Both the position numbers and the translations under genes were made by a program. A stretch of 64,000 bases of DNA from Neobacillus niacini (GTDB lineage: Bacteria; Bacillota; Bacilli; Bacillales; Cytobacillaceae), in contig NZ_JAMBOX010000015.1 in assembly GCF_023715785.1 (NCBI RefSeq), positions 1 to 64,000 on the forward strand. Direction: 5' to 3'. The notes under the pieces were generated by a model that was not told the DNA's origin, ran no database searches, and worked only from the letters and a program-made list of their open reading frames with translations. Positions within the stretch are counted from its first letter, which is position 1; each line of letters starts with the position of its first letter. Shown here one piece after another: positions 16,602-24,430 of this stretch.

Positions 16602-16627
16602 GAGTAGTCCAGAGCTACTCTTTTTTT
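16602..16627 (+). terminator. Terminator of the LysE-family gene
   Basis: GAGTAG (16602-16607) and CTACTC (16615-16620) followed by seven T. Confidence 0.8.
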
Positions 16628-16647
16628 GTATAATGAATCCTCCGTTA

Positions 16648-16776
16648 TTACATAGAGGCATCAAGCACCTTGGAAGGAAGGAGGAACCCGGTAATTAACG
16701 GAAAAACAATGACTAGATAAGCGATTATGATCATTCCTGTAAAGTCTATGATATCGTTACGAAAAATTGGTATCAT
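16648..16776 (-). CDS. Possible 42-residue membrane peptide
   Basis: Reverse-strand frame starting MIPIFRNDIIDFTGMIIIAY, with one long hydrophobic segment (about residues 13-35) and an ATG preceded by GGGGCGG. No terminator of its own. It could be a KdpF-like or other bitopic mini-protein. Evidence is only the start signal and the composition. Confidence 0.35.
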   Translation of the reverse strand: MIPIFRNDIIDFTGMIIIAYLVIVFPLITGFLLPSKVLDASM

Positions 16777-16849
16777 AAAAACCGCCCCAAAAAAGTGTTA
16801 TCCATATAATCTATTAAAACTTTTGATTTGATTATGAATGTTTAAGGAT

Positions 16850-16881
16850 AGCAATCCCTGTCCATCAAGGTCAGGGATTGC
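16850..16881. terminator. 10-base-pair perfect hairpin
   Basis: GCAATCCCTG and CAGGGATTGC flank a short loop. It lies just downstream of the ZnuA-like remnant and was probably its terminator. Confidence 0.55.
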
Positions 16882-16889
16882 CGCCCTTA

Positions 16890-17068
16890 TTACTCATTTA
16901 ATGCTACCTTAAGCGTTTCTAAATTCTTGTGCATAATGCTGAAGTAGTCATCTTTTTGATTAATATTTTCCTCTGTTATGGACTCAAAAAATGAAAATAT
17001 GAATTCTTTTATTTCAGCCATCATGTTCAAATTTTGATAAGTATTAGAGTTTGCCGGTAATAAAATAG
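16890..17068 (-). pseudogene. Possible C-terminal remnant of a zinc ABC transporter binding protein
   Basis: The reverse frame ends ESITEENINQKDDYFSIMHK followed by NLETLKVALNE and TAA. This resembles the last 30 residues of ZnuA/AdcA-type solute-binding proteins (LTEEEI...DYFSIMxxNLExLKxAL). Residues further upstream in this frame do not match, so only a short tail is recognisable. Location next to a COG0701/COG3689 pair, which is often zinc-regulated, supports the reading. Low confidence. Confidence 0.4.
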
Positions 17069-17073
17069 CAAAA

Positions 17074-17100
17074 AAGGAAGGACCCCTGAGGTCCTTCCTT
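17074..17100 (-). terminator. Terminator of the DUF1980-DUF318 operon
   Basis: AAGGAAGGACC and GGTCCTTCCTT form an 11-base-pair stem with a five-base loop, followed on the reverse strand by a T-run. Confidence 0.85.
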
Positions 17101-17126
17101 GGTATACCGTAATAAATAGCCTATTA

Positions 17127-18017
17127 TTAATTAAAACTGTTTCGATAAACATAAGGGTCTTTAGGTTTACCGATGGTTTTATAGCTCGTCACTTTTATTA
17201 CAGGAATTTTTGCTTTCATTGGTGGATAATAGACGGTGTCGAGTTTTCCCGTCACCTGGTACCATTGGTCATTTGGAATCTCAATGTCGTTAGGGAATTG
17301 AATCATCATGCCAAATGCTCCAGAGTCTGCTATACAATGGATAATCCCAAAGCGAAGTAAAAAGATTTGATTATTGTTTAACTCGGGACCGTTATAAGTG
17401 AAACCTTTTAAAGTGACCGTTTTTCCTACAAAATCCCCAGAATAATTATAAATAACCTCTAATGCTTTCAAATAATCATCATCGGTTAAGATGATCTCGT
17501 CTTTGATTTTGTATGTCTTGGATTCCTTACGAACTAAATCTAAGAAGGCATCTTGTCCGATAAATTGGCTCATATCAGGATTAAGAACTTGGTGCATACC
17601 GTATTTGTTATTTCCATCCTCTAGCGTAGGGAATTGAAACCCTTTAGCATCCACTAATTGTGAATTCAGAGTGGCCACAGGTAGCAGAACACCTGTAAGG
17701 GCAGGTACTAATACAAACGAGTAGGATAGGAATCTTTTTAGCTTTTTTCCTTTGGATTCTTTGATTTTGTGAACTTCATGGTGGTGTTCGTGATCATGGT
17801 CATGATGGCACTCACAACCAATGTGTTCCTCATGTTGTTGCTTCTTTTCAGCTAAATACCATCTGATTCCTTCGGCAATCGTCAACAGAAATAGCACCAC
17901 AATCATGCTCTTAGAGAAGTAAGCGTATTTCATGTTAATGTATTTTGAAATGTTCCCTGAAAGGTGCAGATTAAAAAATAAGTTTGTAAACAATAATAAA
18001 ATGATAACCCTAAACAT
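17127..18017 (-). CDS. TIGR03943-type (DUF1980, COG3689) permease partner
   Basis: A 296-residue protein of the TIGR03943 family: two N-terminal membrane segments flanking a metal-binding-like stretch CECHHDHDHEHHHEVH (about residues 68-85), a third segment (about 93-110), then an extracytoplasmic domain with FVGKTVTLKGFTYN and the ending QVTGKLDTVYYPPMKAKIPV typical of COG3689. It starts 11 bases after the COG0701 permease, so they form an operon. In many bacteria this pair is linked to zinc homeostasis and Zur control; I saw no clear Zur box here. Transport of metal or another substrate is inference. Confidence 0.85.
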   Translation of the reverse strand: MFRVIILLLFTNLFFNLHLSGNISKYINMKYAYFSKSMIVVLFLLTIAEGIRWYLAEKKQQHEEHIGCECHHDHDHEHHHEVHKIKESKGKKLKRFLSYSFVLVPALTGVLLPVATLNSQLVDAKGFQFPTLEDGNNKYGMHQVLNPDMSQFIGQDAFLDLVRKESKTYKIKDEIILTDDDYLKALEVIYNYSGDFVGKTVTLKGFTYNGPELNNNQIFLLRFGIIHCIADSGAFGMMIQFPNDIEIPNDQWYQVTGKLDTVYYPPMKAKIPVIKVTSYKTIGKPKDPYVYRNSFN

Positions 18018-18028
18018 TTACATCCCCC

Positions 18029-18898
18029 CTACAGAAGAAGTGATCCTAAGAATACCAATACGGAAATCAAAACAACCAATATAATCACGATTTTTTTCTG
18101 AAAATATCCAGTCATCATTAAAACATTTTTGATATCTAACATGGGCCCTAATACCAGAAAAGCGACAATAGAACTTTGCCCGAAACTATTTCTAAATGAG
18201 GAAGCAACAAAAGCATCGGATTCCGAACAAACAGATAAGATAAACGCCAAGCCCATCATCACCAGAATCGCGGTAACTTTTGTATCTCCTAAAGTAAGCA
18301 GGATCTTTGTTGGAACATAAACCTGCATGGCAGCTGCAATTAATGACCCCATGACAAGAAATTTAGCAACATTTAAGAATTCATCGATTGTATGTGTAAC
18401 AACGCTTATCAGCTTTTGTTTGGTGTTTTGATTTGAATGGTCGTGTAAGTGCCCATCAATATTCTCTTTCAATGGATTATCTTTGATAACAAATGATAGG
18501 ACAATACCGACCAATATGGAAACAACTAAAGCTAATCCTGCCCGGTACCAAACCATTGTCCAACTATCACCAAAGGCGATAAATGTGGCGAATAAAACAA
18601 TAGGATTGATAATAGGTGATGAGAGCATAAAGGAAATAGCGGCATGTGGGGCTACCCCCTTCTGGATTAAACGTGAAGCGATTGGGATAATTCCACATTC
18701 ACAACCAGGGAATAGGATCCCTAAGAAACTACCAGCGATAACCGATAAAAATCTATTTTTAGGCATCATGCGAATAATCATATTTTCAGAAACGAATACT
18801 TCAATCAGTGCAGAAATGAATGCCCCGATAACAATAAATGGGATAGCTTCAATTACAATGCTGATAAATATCGTATTTAATTGTAATATTCGATCCAT
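18029..18898 (-). CDS. COG0701/DUF318 permease
   Basis: A 289-residue membrane permease with about eight hydrophobic segments in two blocks separated by a hydrophilic loop rich in His/Asp (HLHDHSN, about residues 150-156). The conserved FPGCECGIIPIA loop and SSPIINPIVLFAT motif identify the DUF318 (ArsP-related) family. Together with the COG3689 partner it forms a two-gene operon ending at 17074. ATG 18898 is preceded by AGGAGGAA. The family includes ArsP (organoarsenical export) and zinc-linked members; the partner favours the latter. Confidence 0.87.
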   Translation of the reverse strand: MDRILQLNTIFISIVIEAIPFIVIGAFISALIEVFVSENMIIRMMPKNRFLSVIAGSFLGILFPGCECGIIPIASRLIQKGVAPHAAISFMLSSPIINPIVLFATFIAFGDSWTMVWYRAGLALVVSILVGIVLSFVIKDNPLKENIDGHLHDHSNQNTKQKLISVVTHTIDEFLNVAKFLVMGSLIAAAMQVYVPTKILLTLGDTKVTAILVMMGLAFILSVCSESDAFVASSFRNSFGQSSIVAFLVLGPMLDIKNVLMMTGYFQKKIVIILVVLISVLVFLGSLLL

Positions 18899-19040
18899 GG
18901 AAGTTCCTCCTATAATGAATCACTTAAATATAGTTCTATTCAAGAAAAACAACTATTATCATATCAAAAATCAAGGTCATTTGTTATAAATTTATGTTTC
19001 CAAAAGTGGTAGAAACCCATAAAGACAAATAGTGAACACA

Positions 19041-19074
19041 AAAAAGAGGCAGTTTAACTACTTTGCCTCTTTTT
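19041..19074. terminator. Bidirectional-looking terminator
   Basis: AAAAAGAGGCA and TGCCTCTTTTT form a stem with A and T runs on both sides. It serves the leftward ycnJ-ycnI operon. Confidence 0.8.
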
Positions 19075-19121
19075 TTATCGGTTAAAAGATTTTATCTCAG
19101 CTAGTGAAATGATTTTATGGT

Positions 19122-19757
19122 TTATTTCTTTTTTAATGAAACGACTAATGCGATTAATCCTGCAATGAGCGCTGCAACGGAAAGGTAAAGCGGTGTTTTC
19201 GATTGTGCTGCTGCTTCCGTTTTTTCCTCGTGATTCGCGGAAGTCGTCCTTTTTTGAACAGTACCATGACCATGGCCCGTCTCAGATGCGTCAGCCTGAT
19301 GTACAACTGTCACAGAAGCAGGGTGTTCCGCATCTTCAGCCCCTACCCATTCCACAACACTGCCATCCTTGTAGGTTTGGTAGGCTTTCCAGACAATTTT
19401 TTTTGCATCATCGCTGACTTTCCCTGACATGTTAAACATTCCGAATTCAATTGGTGACAATCCCTCGCCTTCAGCAGACCAGGTAACACTTGTCATTTTT
19501 CCGGTTTCATCCTTTTGAACTTCATAGGTCCAGCCTGGTTTTGGCTCTAATCGGGTAATATTGACATCATCAGGGATTTTCACTTCAATCTTTGTTGTGG
19601 GCACCTCTTCGCTTTCAGAAGGAACCTTAACTGTGAACACTTCATATTTTCCTTGTGAAGTTTCGCTGGGCACGACAGTAACATGGGCACTGGCTGCACC
19701 GGCAAAAAGTGATAAAGCCCCAAGCAATGATAACGAGAATGTTACTAGTTTTTTCAT
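19122..19757 (-). CDS. ycnI: YcnI-family copper-binding protein
   Basis: A 211-residue secreted, membrane-anchored protein. The signal peptide is about residues 1-24 with AGAASA before His25, and the mature N-terminal His (HVTVVPSET) is the copper ligand of the YcnI/DUF1775 domain. The domain follows (about 25-150, with VKIPDDVNITRLEPKPGW and ending in VVHQAD), then a polar linker and a C-terminal membrane helix with KKK. YcnI binds Cu(II) in an unusual monohistidine/Trp site; Trp80-region GWTYEV is present. It follows ycnJ by 26 bases, matching the B. subtilis ycnKJI order. Confidence 0.9.
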   Translation of the reverse strand: MKKLVTFSLSLLGALSLFAGAASAHVTVVPSETSQGKYEVFTVKVPSESEEVPTTKIEVKIPDDVNITRLEPKPGWTYEVQKDETGKMTSVTWSAEGEGLSPIEFGMFNMSGKVSDDAKKIVWKAYQTYKDGSVVEWVGAEDAEHPASVTVVHQADASETGHGHGTVQKRTTSANHEEKTEAAAQSKTPLYLSVAALIAGLIALVVSLKKK

Positions 19758-19783
19758 GATAAAATCTCCAATCTATAGTTTAT

Positions 19784-21346
19784 TTAGTAAACAACAAAAT
19801 CCTTTTGATACACCTTTTCATTATCCTCCGAATCTAGAATCCGGACTTCTACTGTCCAGTTTCCTGAAAACGGCAGATAGTTGCCATCAGTCATAAAATG
19901 AGCATATTTCCCCTGAACATCCCCCTCTAATGGAACACGAATGGGGGCAACTTCAGAATTGTCATTATAAATTAATATGAGTTCAATCCGTTTAATCCCC
20001 AGTCCTTCTTCGTGACTATTCGCTTCAACCATGAACGTGTTGGTACCGGGCACCTTAGGTAATATGTTAGTAGTGAATTCCATTTCTTCCACATTTTCGT
20101 GCCAATTTAGCGGTTTGTTTTCCGGAATCGGGCTAAGGGAGGTAAGAATTCCGGTGATACATAGGATACTTAACATAAGCGCAAAATCAAGCTGCACCCA
20201 TCTTCGGCTGGGACCCTCGTTTTGCTTTTTCAAATAATAACGAATGATACAGGCAACAACGATCACCAGTAGGACAAGACCTGCTTTTATTAATAGAAAA
20301 GTCCCCCACTGGGTAACAAAAACATACTGCCATTTCGGAAGATAAAGCAGAGTGGCTGCCGTTCCTGTTGACACAAGGACCATGATGCTGATGAACGCTG
20401 CTTTCGAAAAAACACCAAGGAAATGCCGGATATGCTCTCGGAACTTTTTAAAATAAAGCAAAACATAGAGTAAACCGCCGGACCAGATGGCTGCGGCCAG
20501 CAAATGAATGACATCAAGTGAGATGGTTAAGAGTCTTGGCTCAAAGGCAAAAGCATGTCCATTCACACTCTTCGCCACAAGCATCAGCAGTACCCAAGAT
20601 CGATCGAGCCAAGGGTGCCGAAGCAAAATGCTAAAGCCAAGCAGCGATAAAACGACCGTTATCACCCATGAAAGACCAGCAGTCGTACCTATTAACATGG
20701 AGATTATGCTATTCATATTCCATTGTTCAAGGTATCCTGATGCCATGGAAATGCCAAATCCGATATTGGCAATCAGAAATGCTGCTTGTAAAAAACGTGC
20801 TGTTTTTTGATTACGTTGTTTTATATCTTCGGATGCTGCAATTCTCCCCCATAAAATCCAGCCAGTGACAAAGAGTAAAGCGAGATAATAAAAAATGCGG
20901 ATTGCAAATGTTATCGTTGAAGATTGATTGTCTTGCTGAAGCAAGGCAGGCGTCCTTTTGTTACTGACCCCTTCTCCTATTGAAAACATATACGAGCCTT
21001 TTACTGGATGACCGTCTGCTGAAATCACATGATAGGATATTGTATAATTTCCATTCGCCAGGTTAGGCAGGGATAGGCTTAATTGCCTTTGGTCGCCGCT
21101 CAGTTTTGCCTTCGTTTTACTTGCCTCTTTCCCGCTGTCATCAAAAAGTTTAAGTGAGAAAAGTTCGCTTTCCAGCCTTTCATTAAAGCTTAGAACAATT
21201 TCTTTCGGGGAAGACGGTAAGTGACTGCCTTGAGCCGGGACTGCCTTTTCTAAAACCGCATGAGCATAAGCAGCTTGAGGTATGGCTAGTGTTAAAAATA
21301 GTGAAAAAAATAGTAGTAAGTATCTTAGGAGTTTTATGACCATCAC
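19784..21346 (-). CDS. ycnJ: CopC-CopD fusion copper importer
   Basis: A 520-residue protein. Signal peptide, then a CopC domain beginning with the copper-ligand His in AYAHAVLEKAVPAQGSHLPS and containing SADGHPVKGSYMFSIG; next a CopD membrane domain of about eight helices (residues 145-415); and a C-terminal extracytoplasmic domain (about 425-520). This matches YcnJ of B. subtilis (541 residues), a copper uptake protein induced by copper limitation. The regulator gene ycnK, next to ycnJ in B. subtilis, is not present here. Operon with ycnI. Confidence 0.9.
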   Translation of the reverse strand: MMVIKLLRYLLLFFSLFLTLAIPQAAYAHAVLEKAVPAQGSHLPSSPKEIVLSFNERLESELFSLKLFDDSGKEASKTKAKLSGDQRQLSLSLPNLANGNYTISYHVISADGHPVKGSYMFSIGEGVSNKRTPALLQQDNQSSTITFAIRIFYYLALLFVTGWILWGRIAASEDIKQRNQKTARFLQAAFLIANIGFGISMASGYLEQWNMNSIISMLIGTTAGLSWVITVVLSLLGFSILLRHPWLDRSWVLLMLVAKSVNGHAFAFEPRLLTISLDVIHLLAAAIWSGGLLYVLLYFKKFREHIRHFLGVFSKAAFISIMVLVSTGTAATLLYLPKWQYVFVTQWGTFLLIKAGLVLLVIVVACIIRYYLKKQNEGPSRRWVQLDFALMLSILCITGILTSLSPIPENKPLNWHENVEEMEFTTNILPKVPGTNTFMVEANSHEEGLGIKRIELILIYNDNSEVAPIRVPLEGDVQGKYAHFMTDGNYLPFSGNWTVEVRILDSEDNEKVYQKDFVVY

Positions 21347-21920
21347 CTCTCTTTTTTTCTTTTTCTACTATTAGCAAGTTCCATATATAAAAATATGATT
21401 TTTCATTTCTTTTTAATATGACTCACATGGGCTATTTTTTTTATTAAAACAATCAAAAGTGATGATTGTAAGATAAAAATATCGTTATTTAAAGGATAAC
21501 CGTAGCTGTATTAGCGTATACTTCAATTGTGCCTCGGAACACAAACCAATTAGAACCAGCAAAAGACCCTAAAGGTGAAAATCCATGGGAGGATCTGTGG
21601 ATTAGAAAATTAACCTTTAAACCAATCAAATGGGTATCCCTAGCACATCAGCGGCGATCTTTGCTTTTGGGCTCGTATGGTTTATTCAAAGAGCTTTTTG
21701 AATAGAAGCAATTGCCACAGCAGCTTCATTCCAAAAAAATAACAAAGCCGAAAATGGACAAGGTTGTCTTGTGTGTTTTCGGCGTTTTTTTTTCATCTGC
21801 ATGATGGTTCGTTGAATAAAAATTTGATAAAGGATATTAACCTATTATCAAGAATTTATAACGTAGTGATTGTTTCAAGGGGGAACAAATAGCAATGAAA
21901 ATGGATCGGAGGCAATAAAA
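21347..21920. other. Intergenic region with an unidentified coding remnant
   Basis: Within this stretch, frames at about 21490-21716 on the forward strand look protein-like but lack a start: one frame reads YTSIVPRNTNQLEPAKDPKG, another ends AAIFAFGLVWFIQRAF. The latter resembles the tail of a small membrane protein (possibly HupE/UreJ-like, a weak guess). I read it as a decayed gene. A strong terminator follows at 21747-21793. Confidence 0.35.
21747..21793 (+). terminator. Terminator
   Basis: GCCGAAAA (21747-21754) pairs with TTTTCGGC (21776-21783), followed by nine T. It presumably ended the decayed gene upstream. Confidence 0.8.
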
Positions 21921-22388
21921 TTGAAGAACATTAAATTCCTATTTGCGATTGTAGTATTAGGTTTGTTAGGTTTTTTTTATTTTCAAGATAAACCCGCTAC
22001 ATCTTCTTATGAGTTAGTGGATGTAAAAATTTATGAAGTAAAAGATATTGTCCATTCAGAAACACATAAAACGAGAGATCGAGATTATAATAAAAACGGC
22101 GATCGCGTTAAAAAGAGTTTTAATGAACATTATTATTATGATATTCATATTTTGAATCCTTCTAAATATCCAGAAATCAAGGATGTTCACAAAAGTTATC
22201 TATATGATACGGAAGGTTACATTAGCGATAATTGGAAGGACGATGAAGAAAATGAAGGCTATGCGATCTTTGAAATCTATAAAAACAAGAAAACAGGTGA
22301 ATTAGAATCAAGACTTTTTGAAGTTCATACTCACAAAAAAGATGCTGAAATGGCTGTAAAAATGAAGTTAGATGAAATAAAGAAATAA
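21921..22388 (+). CDS. Signal-anchored protein of unknown function
   Basis: A 155-residue protein with one N-terminal hydrophobic segment (about residues 4-20: FLFAIVVLGLLGFFYF) and a charged extracytoplasmic part rich in Lys, Asp, Glu and Tyr (e.g. DYNKNGDRVKKSFNEHYYYD). I prefer TTG 21921, with GGAGG eight bases upstream, to ATG 21870, which has no binding site and adds a non-typical leader. No recognised domain. It is monocistronic with a terminator at 22475. Confidence 0.6.
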   Translation: MKNIKFLFAIVVLGLLGFFYFQDKPATSSYELVDVKIYEVKDIVHSETHKTRDRDYNKNGDRVKKSFNEHYYYDIHILNPSKYPEIKDVHKSYLYDTEGYISDNWKDDEENEGYAIFEIYKNKKTGELESRLFEVHTHKKDAEMAVKMKLDEIKK

Positions 22389-22474
22389 TTCTTTTTACTG
22401 GTTCGCTTTTGGGGTGCAATACGCCAATTCTCAAGTTAATTAACAGCAAAATACAAAACAAATTCGCATATAAA

Positions 22475-22506
22475 AACGCAAGCCAAATCACAGGCTTGCG
22501 TTTTTT
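22475..22506 (+). terminator. Terminator
   Basis: AACGCAAGCC and GGCTTGCGTT form a 10-base-pair stem followed by TTTT. It ends 21921-22388. Confidence 0.85.
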
Positions 22507-22537
22507 GGATATTTTATTTCCAAATTTTTCGCATTGT

Positions 22538-22762
22538 TCATAAATTCTTATTTGAATGTTTTTTATCGGAAGCCATCACTATTAGTATAGTTCCAATAAA
22601 TAATAGGATCCCTTCCATTAATATGGACAAAATACCAAATGGCAAAATCGTAGCCAATGTCAATCCCACCAAATTTAAAGTTAATCCGATTGCAAATATT
22701 ATATGATGTGGTAATGTTTTTACTTTATTTAAAATAACTTGTTCCTCCGTTCGCTTATTCAA
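22538..22762 (-). CDS. Small two-helix membrane protein
   Basis: Up to 74 residues, with two hydrophobic segments (about 21-40 and 43-65) and a charged C-terminus (ASDKKHSNKN). The longest frame starts at TTG 22762 without a clear binding site. The only good Shine-Dalgarno, GGAGG (22744-22748), lies inside it and is correctly spaced (eight bases) for an in-frame ATT codon at 22735, which would give 65 residues. The start is therefore unsettled. Function unknown. Confidence 0.5.
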   Translation of the reverse strand: MNKRTEEQVILNKVKTLPHHIIFAIGLTLNLVGLTLATILPFGILSILMEGILLFIGTILIVMASDKKHSNKNL

Positions 22763-22949
22763 AATTTATCGCTTCTTAGTGCATATAAATGTTTTTCTTT
22801 CTCTACAATTTTACAATACATTATCATCGTTTTTGGAAAATAATCTTGTTTTAATCACCCAAATTTAAAATGAAAGGACAGGTAACCTATTCAAACTAAT
22901 TTTAATTTACATAACTTGTAACTAACAGGATTGAAAGGAGGATGTTTAA

Positions 22950-23048
22950 ATGTCAGATGGTGCATACGGCAATGGTTTTGCTTTAATTGTTGTGCTATTT
23001 ATCCTGCTCATCATTGTAGGAGCTGCTTACGTAGGTGGTTGGTATTAA
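22950..23048 (+). CDS. YjcZ-family sporulation peptide (32 aa)
   Basis: Starts [20 protein letters not shown] and ends GGWY: a Gly-rich head, one membrane helix, and a short aromatic tail, as in the YjcZ-type sporulation proteins of Bacillus, which are expressed in the forespore or mother cell. AAAGGAGG is eight bases before the ATG. It is too short for ordinary gene finders. First of four related genes. Confidence 0.85.
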   Translation: MSDGAYGNGFALIVVLFILLIIVGAAYVGGWY

Positions 23049-23084
23049 TTAAAGGTTAATTCCTTATGAAGGGAGGCTTTTACT

Positions 23085-23204
23085 ATGTGCTTTGGCGGAT
23101 ACGGCGGCTTCGGCTACGGAGGTTACGGTTACGGTGGGACATTTGTTTTAATCGTTGTGTTATTCATCCTTTTAGTAATCATAGGAGCATCTTGCTACTA
23201 TTAA
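23085..23204 (+). CDS. YjcZ-family sporulation peptide (39 aa)
   Basis: Starts [20 protein letters not shown] and continues with the shared helix [19 protein letters not shown]. The Gly/Tyr-rich head is longer than in the first gene. GGGAGG lies eight bases upstream of ATG 23085, and it follows the first gene by 36 bases, probably in one transcript ending at 23315-23337. Confidence 0.85.
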   Translation: MCFGGYGGFGYGGYGYGGTFVLIVVLFILLVIIGASCYY

Positions 23205-23314
23205 TTGGATATGGTTTTTAATAAAAAATGGTCCGTAAAAGGCTAACGGGTTCCGTTTTCTACGGTAAAACGTTCATTTTAAAAAAAATGCCAGGTAAAA
23301 TGGATATTAATTTG

Positions 23315-23337
23315 CACCGCTTTTGCGGTGTTTTTTT
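23315..23337 (+). terminator. Terminator of the first YjcZ pair
   Basis: CACCGC-TTTT-GCGGTG followed by seven T. Confidence 0.85.
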
Positions 23338-23763
23338 ATAAAAAATAACCTAAACTCACCTCCTGTGGCATGTCGGCAAGATGCTTTTCCAATATAATTA
23401 TATTAATATGGACCAGATCGGTTGGACAAACATCCATACAAGAATAATATCAACGATTATCCTAAAAACACACAAAACGCCTGCAAAATTTGCAGGCGTC
23501 CGGAGGTAAAAACACGCAGATTATGCGGATTGTGGAGGTTTGTAATAATATATTACTTTCTAACAATTAAAGTGATTGGACAAAGTACTCATTTTATTCA
23601 TTTTTTAATTATTTCAGAATAGTAGTAATAAATTTTACTTTTTTATAAAAAGTCCAAACAGCATAAGCTATATGTCATACGCTATTGTAAGCCGATAGCC
23701 ATAGTACCGAAATGCATCACGTTAACCTCCTGAAGAAACATGCGGTAATATGGAACTCTTGGA

Positions 23764-23796
23764 AACTCCTGGGGAATAAAATTCCGGGAGTTTTTT
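23764..23796 (+). terminator. Terminator upstream of the second YjcZ pair
   Basis: AACTCCTGG pairs with CCGGGAGTT (one G-T pair) and is followed by six T. No gene directly upstream on this strand is evident. Confidence 0.65.
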
Positions 23797-23863
23797 AATT
23801 TGCCCATACAATTAATTGTCATTTGCATAGGTTATAGTAACAATTCGAGAGGGGGGGATGCTT

Positions 23864-23962
23864 ATGGCAGATGGTGCATATGGCGGGGGATTTGCCTTAT
23901 TCGTAGTTTTATTTATCTTACTCGTCATTATTGGTGCTTCTTTTTGTGGAGGCTGGTATTAA
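23864..23962 (+). CDS. YjcZ-family sporulation peptide (32 aa)
   Basis: Starts MADGAYGGGFALFVVLFILL and ends GGWY, a close paralogue of 22950-23048. GAGGGGGGG precedes the ATG. It is followed 40 bases later by the fourth gene, repeating the short-long gene order of the first pair, so the two pairs look like a tandem duplication. Confidence 0.85.
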   Translation: MADGAYGGGFALFVVLFILLVIIGASFCGGWY

Positions 23963-24002
23963 ATAAAGGAAAAAAATTAATCATAAAGAAAGGGGAAAAC
24001 TT

Positions 24003-24164
24003 ATGTTTGGATATGGATACGGAGGGGGCGGCTGCGGTTTCGGCTATGGCGGCTATGGCGGCTGCGGTTTTGGCTATGGCGGTTGTGGTTTCGGGAACCC
24101 GTTTGTTTTAATTGTAGTATTATTTATCCTGTTAATCATTGTTGGTTGTGCTTGCTACTATTAA
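24003..24164 (+). CDS. YjcZ-family sporulation peptide with extended Gly/Cys-rich head (53 aa)
   Basis: Starts [20 protein letters not shown] with repeated GCGFGYGG units, then the shared membrane helix [20 protein letters not shown]. The Cys residues in each unit could cross-link in the spore. AAAGGGG lies just upstream. The last third and the terminator of this gene also exist as a fragment at 13741-13830. Confidence 0.85.
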   Translation: MFGYGYGGGGCGFGYGGYGGCGFGYGGCGFGNPFVLIVVLFILLIIVGCACYY

Positions 24165-24173
24165 TGTGTTTTT

Positions 24174-24195
24174 AAAGGTCCTTCTAAGGACCTTT
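24174..24195 (+). terminator. Terminator of the second YjcZ pair
   Basis: AAAGGTCCTT and AAGGACCTTT, two-base loop, followed by GTTGTTT. Confidence 0.75.
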
Positions 24196-24218
24196 GTTGT
24201 TTAATGGGGAATCAAAAT

Positions 24219-24248
24219 GAATAATTCTTAAATCCAAACGAGCATTTT
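24219..24248. repeat. 30-base fragment of the KinB-like kinase gene
   Basis: Exact 30-base match to 14913-14942 inside the kinase gene. It lies shortly after the YjcZ terminator, in the same relative order as at the other locus (YjcZ tail, then kinase sequence), so it marks an old duplication. Confidence 0.75.
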
Positions 24249-24337
24249 GATGGAAGCTTCGCACAAGAAGAATTCAAGTTAATAATAGCCTTTAAATGAT
24301 GATGGAAAAAGCAGAGTGAAATACTAAATAACACGTG

Positions 24338-24379
24338 AAAAAGCAGGGGAAATTCGCAAATGAATTCACCCTGCTTTTT
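24338..24379 (-). terminator. Terminator of the alpha/beta hydrolase gene
   Basis: AAAAAGCAGGG and CCCTGCTTTTT form an 11-base-pair stem with A and T runs on both strands. Confidence 0.75.
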
Positions 24380-24430
24380 AATTTGAAAATCAGCAATATA
24401 AATATTGTTGGAAGTAAATAATGGGAAGTA

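Larger units (their letters stand above)
23205..23863. other. Intergenic region between two YjcZ gene pairs
   Basis: Holds the terminator at 23315-23337, a 23-base near-perfect palindrome at 23478-23500 (ACGCCTGCAAAATTTGCAGG...), a reverse-strand AGGAGG followed by an 11-codon frame (MHFGTMAIGLQ, about 23682-23717), and a second terminator at 23764-23796. No larger frame has start signals. A forward frame over 23422-23622 with CKICRRP looks coincidental. Confidence 0.4.

Noticed and set aside
18898..19000. Zur box upstream of the COG0701-COG3689 operon
   Set aside because: I looked for TCGTAAT-N-ATTACGA-like symmetry and found none on either strand.
19193..19427. Two overlapping forward frames inside ycnI
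   Set aside because: Shadows of ycnI without signals.
23422..23622. Forward frame with CKICRRP resembling a zinc ribbon
   Set aside because: No ribosome binding site, only one CxxC, and it overlaps a perfect palindrome; more likely chance.
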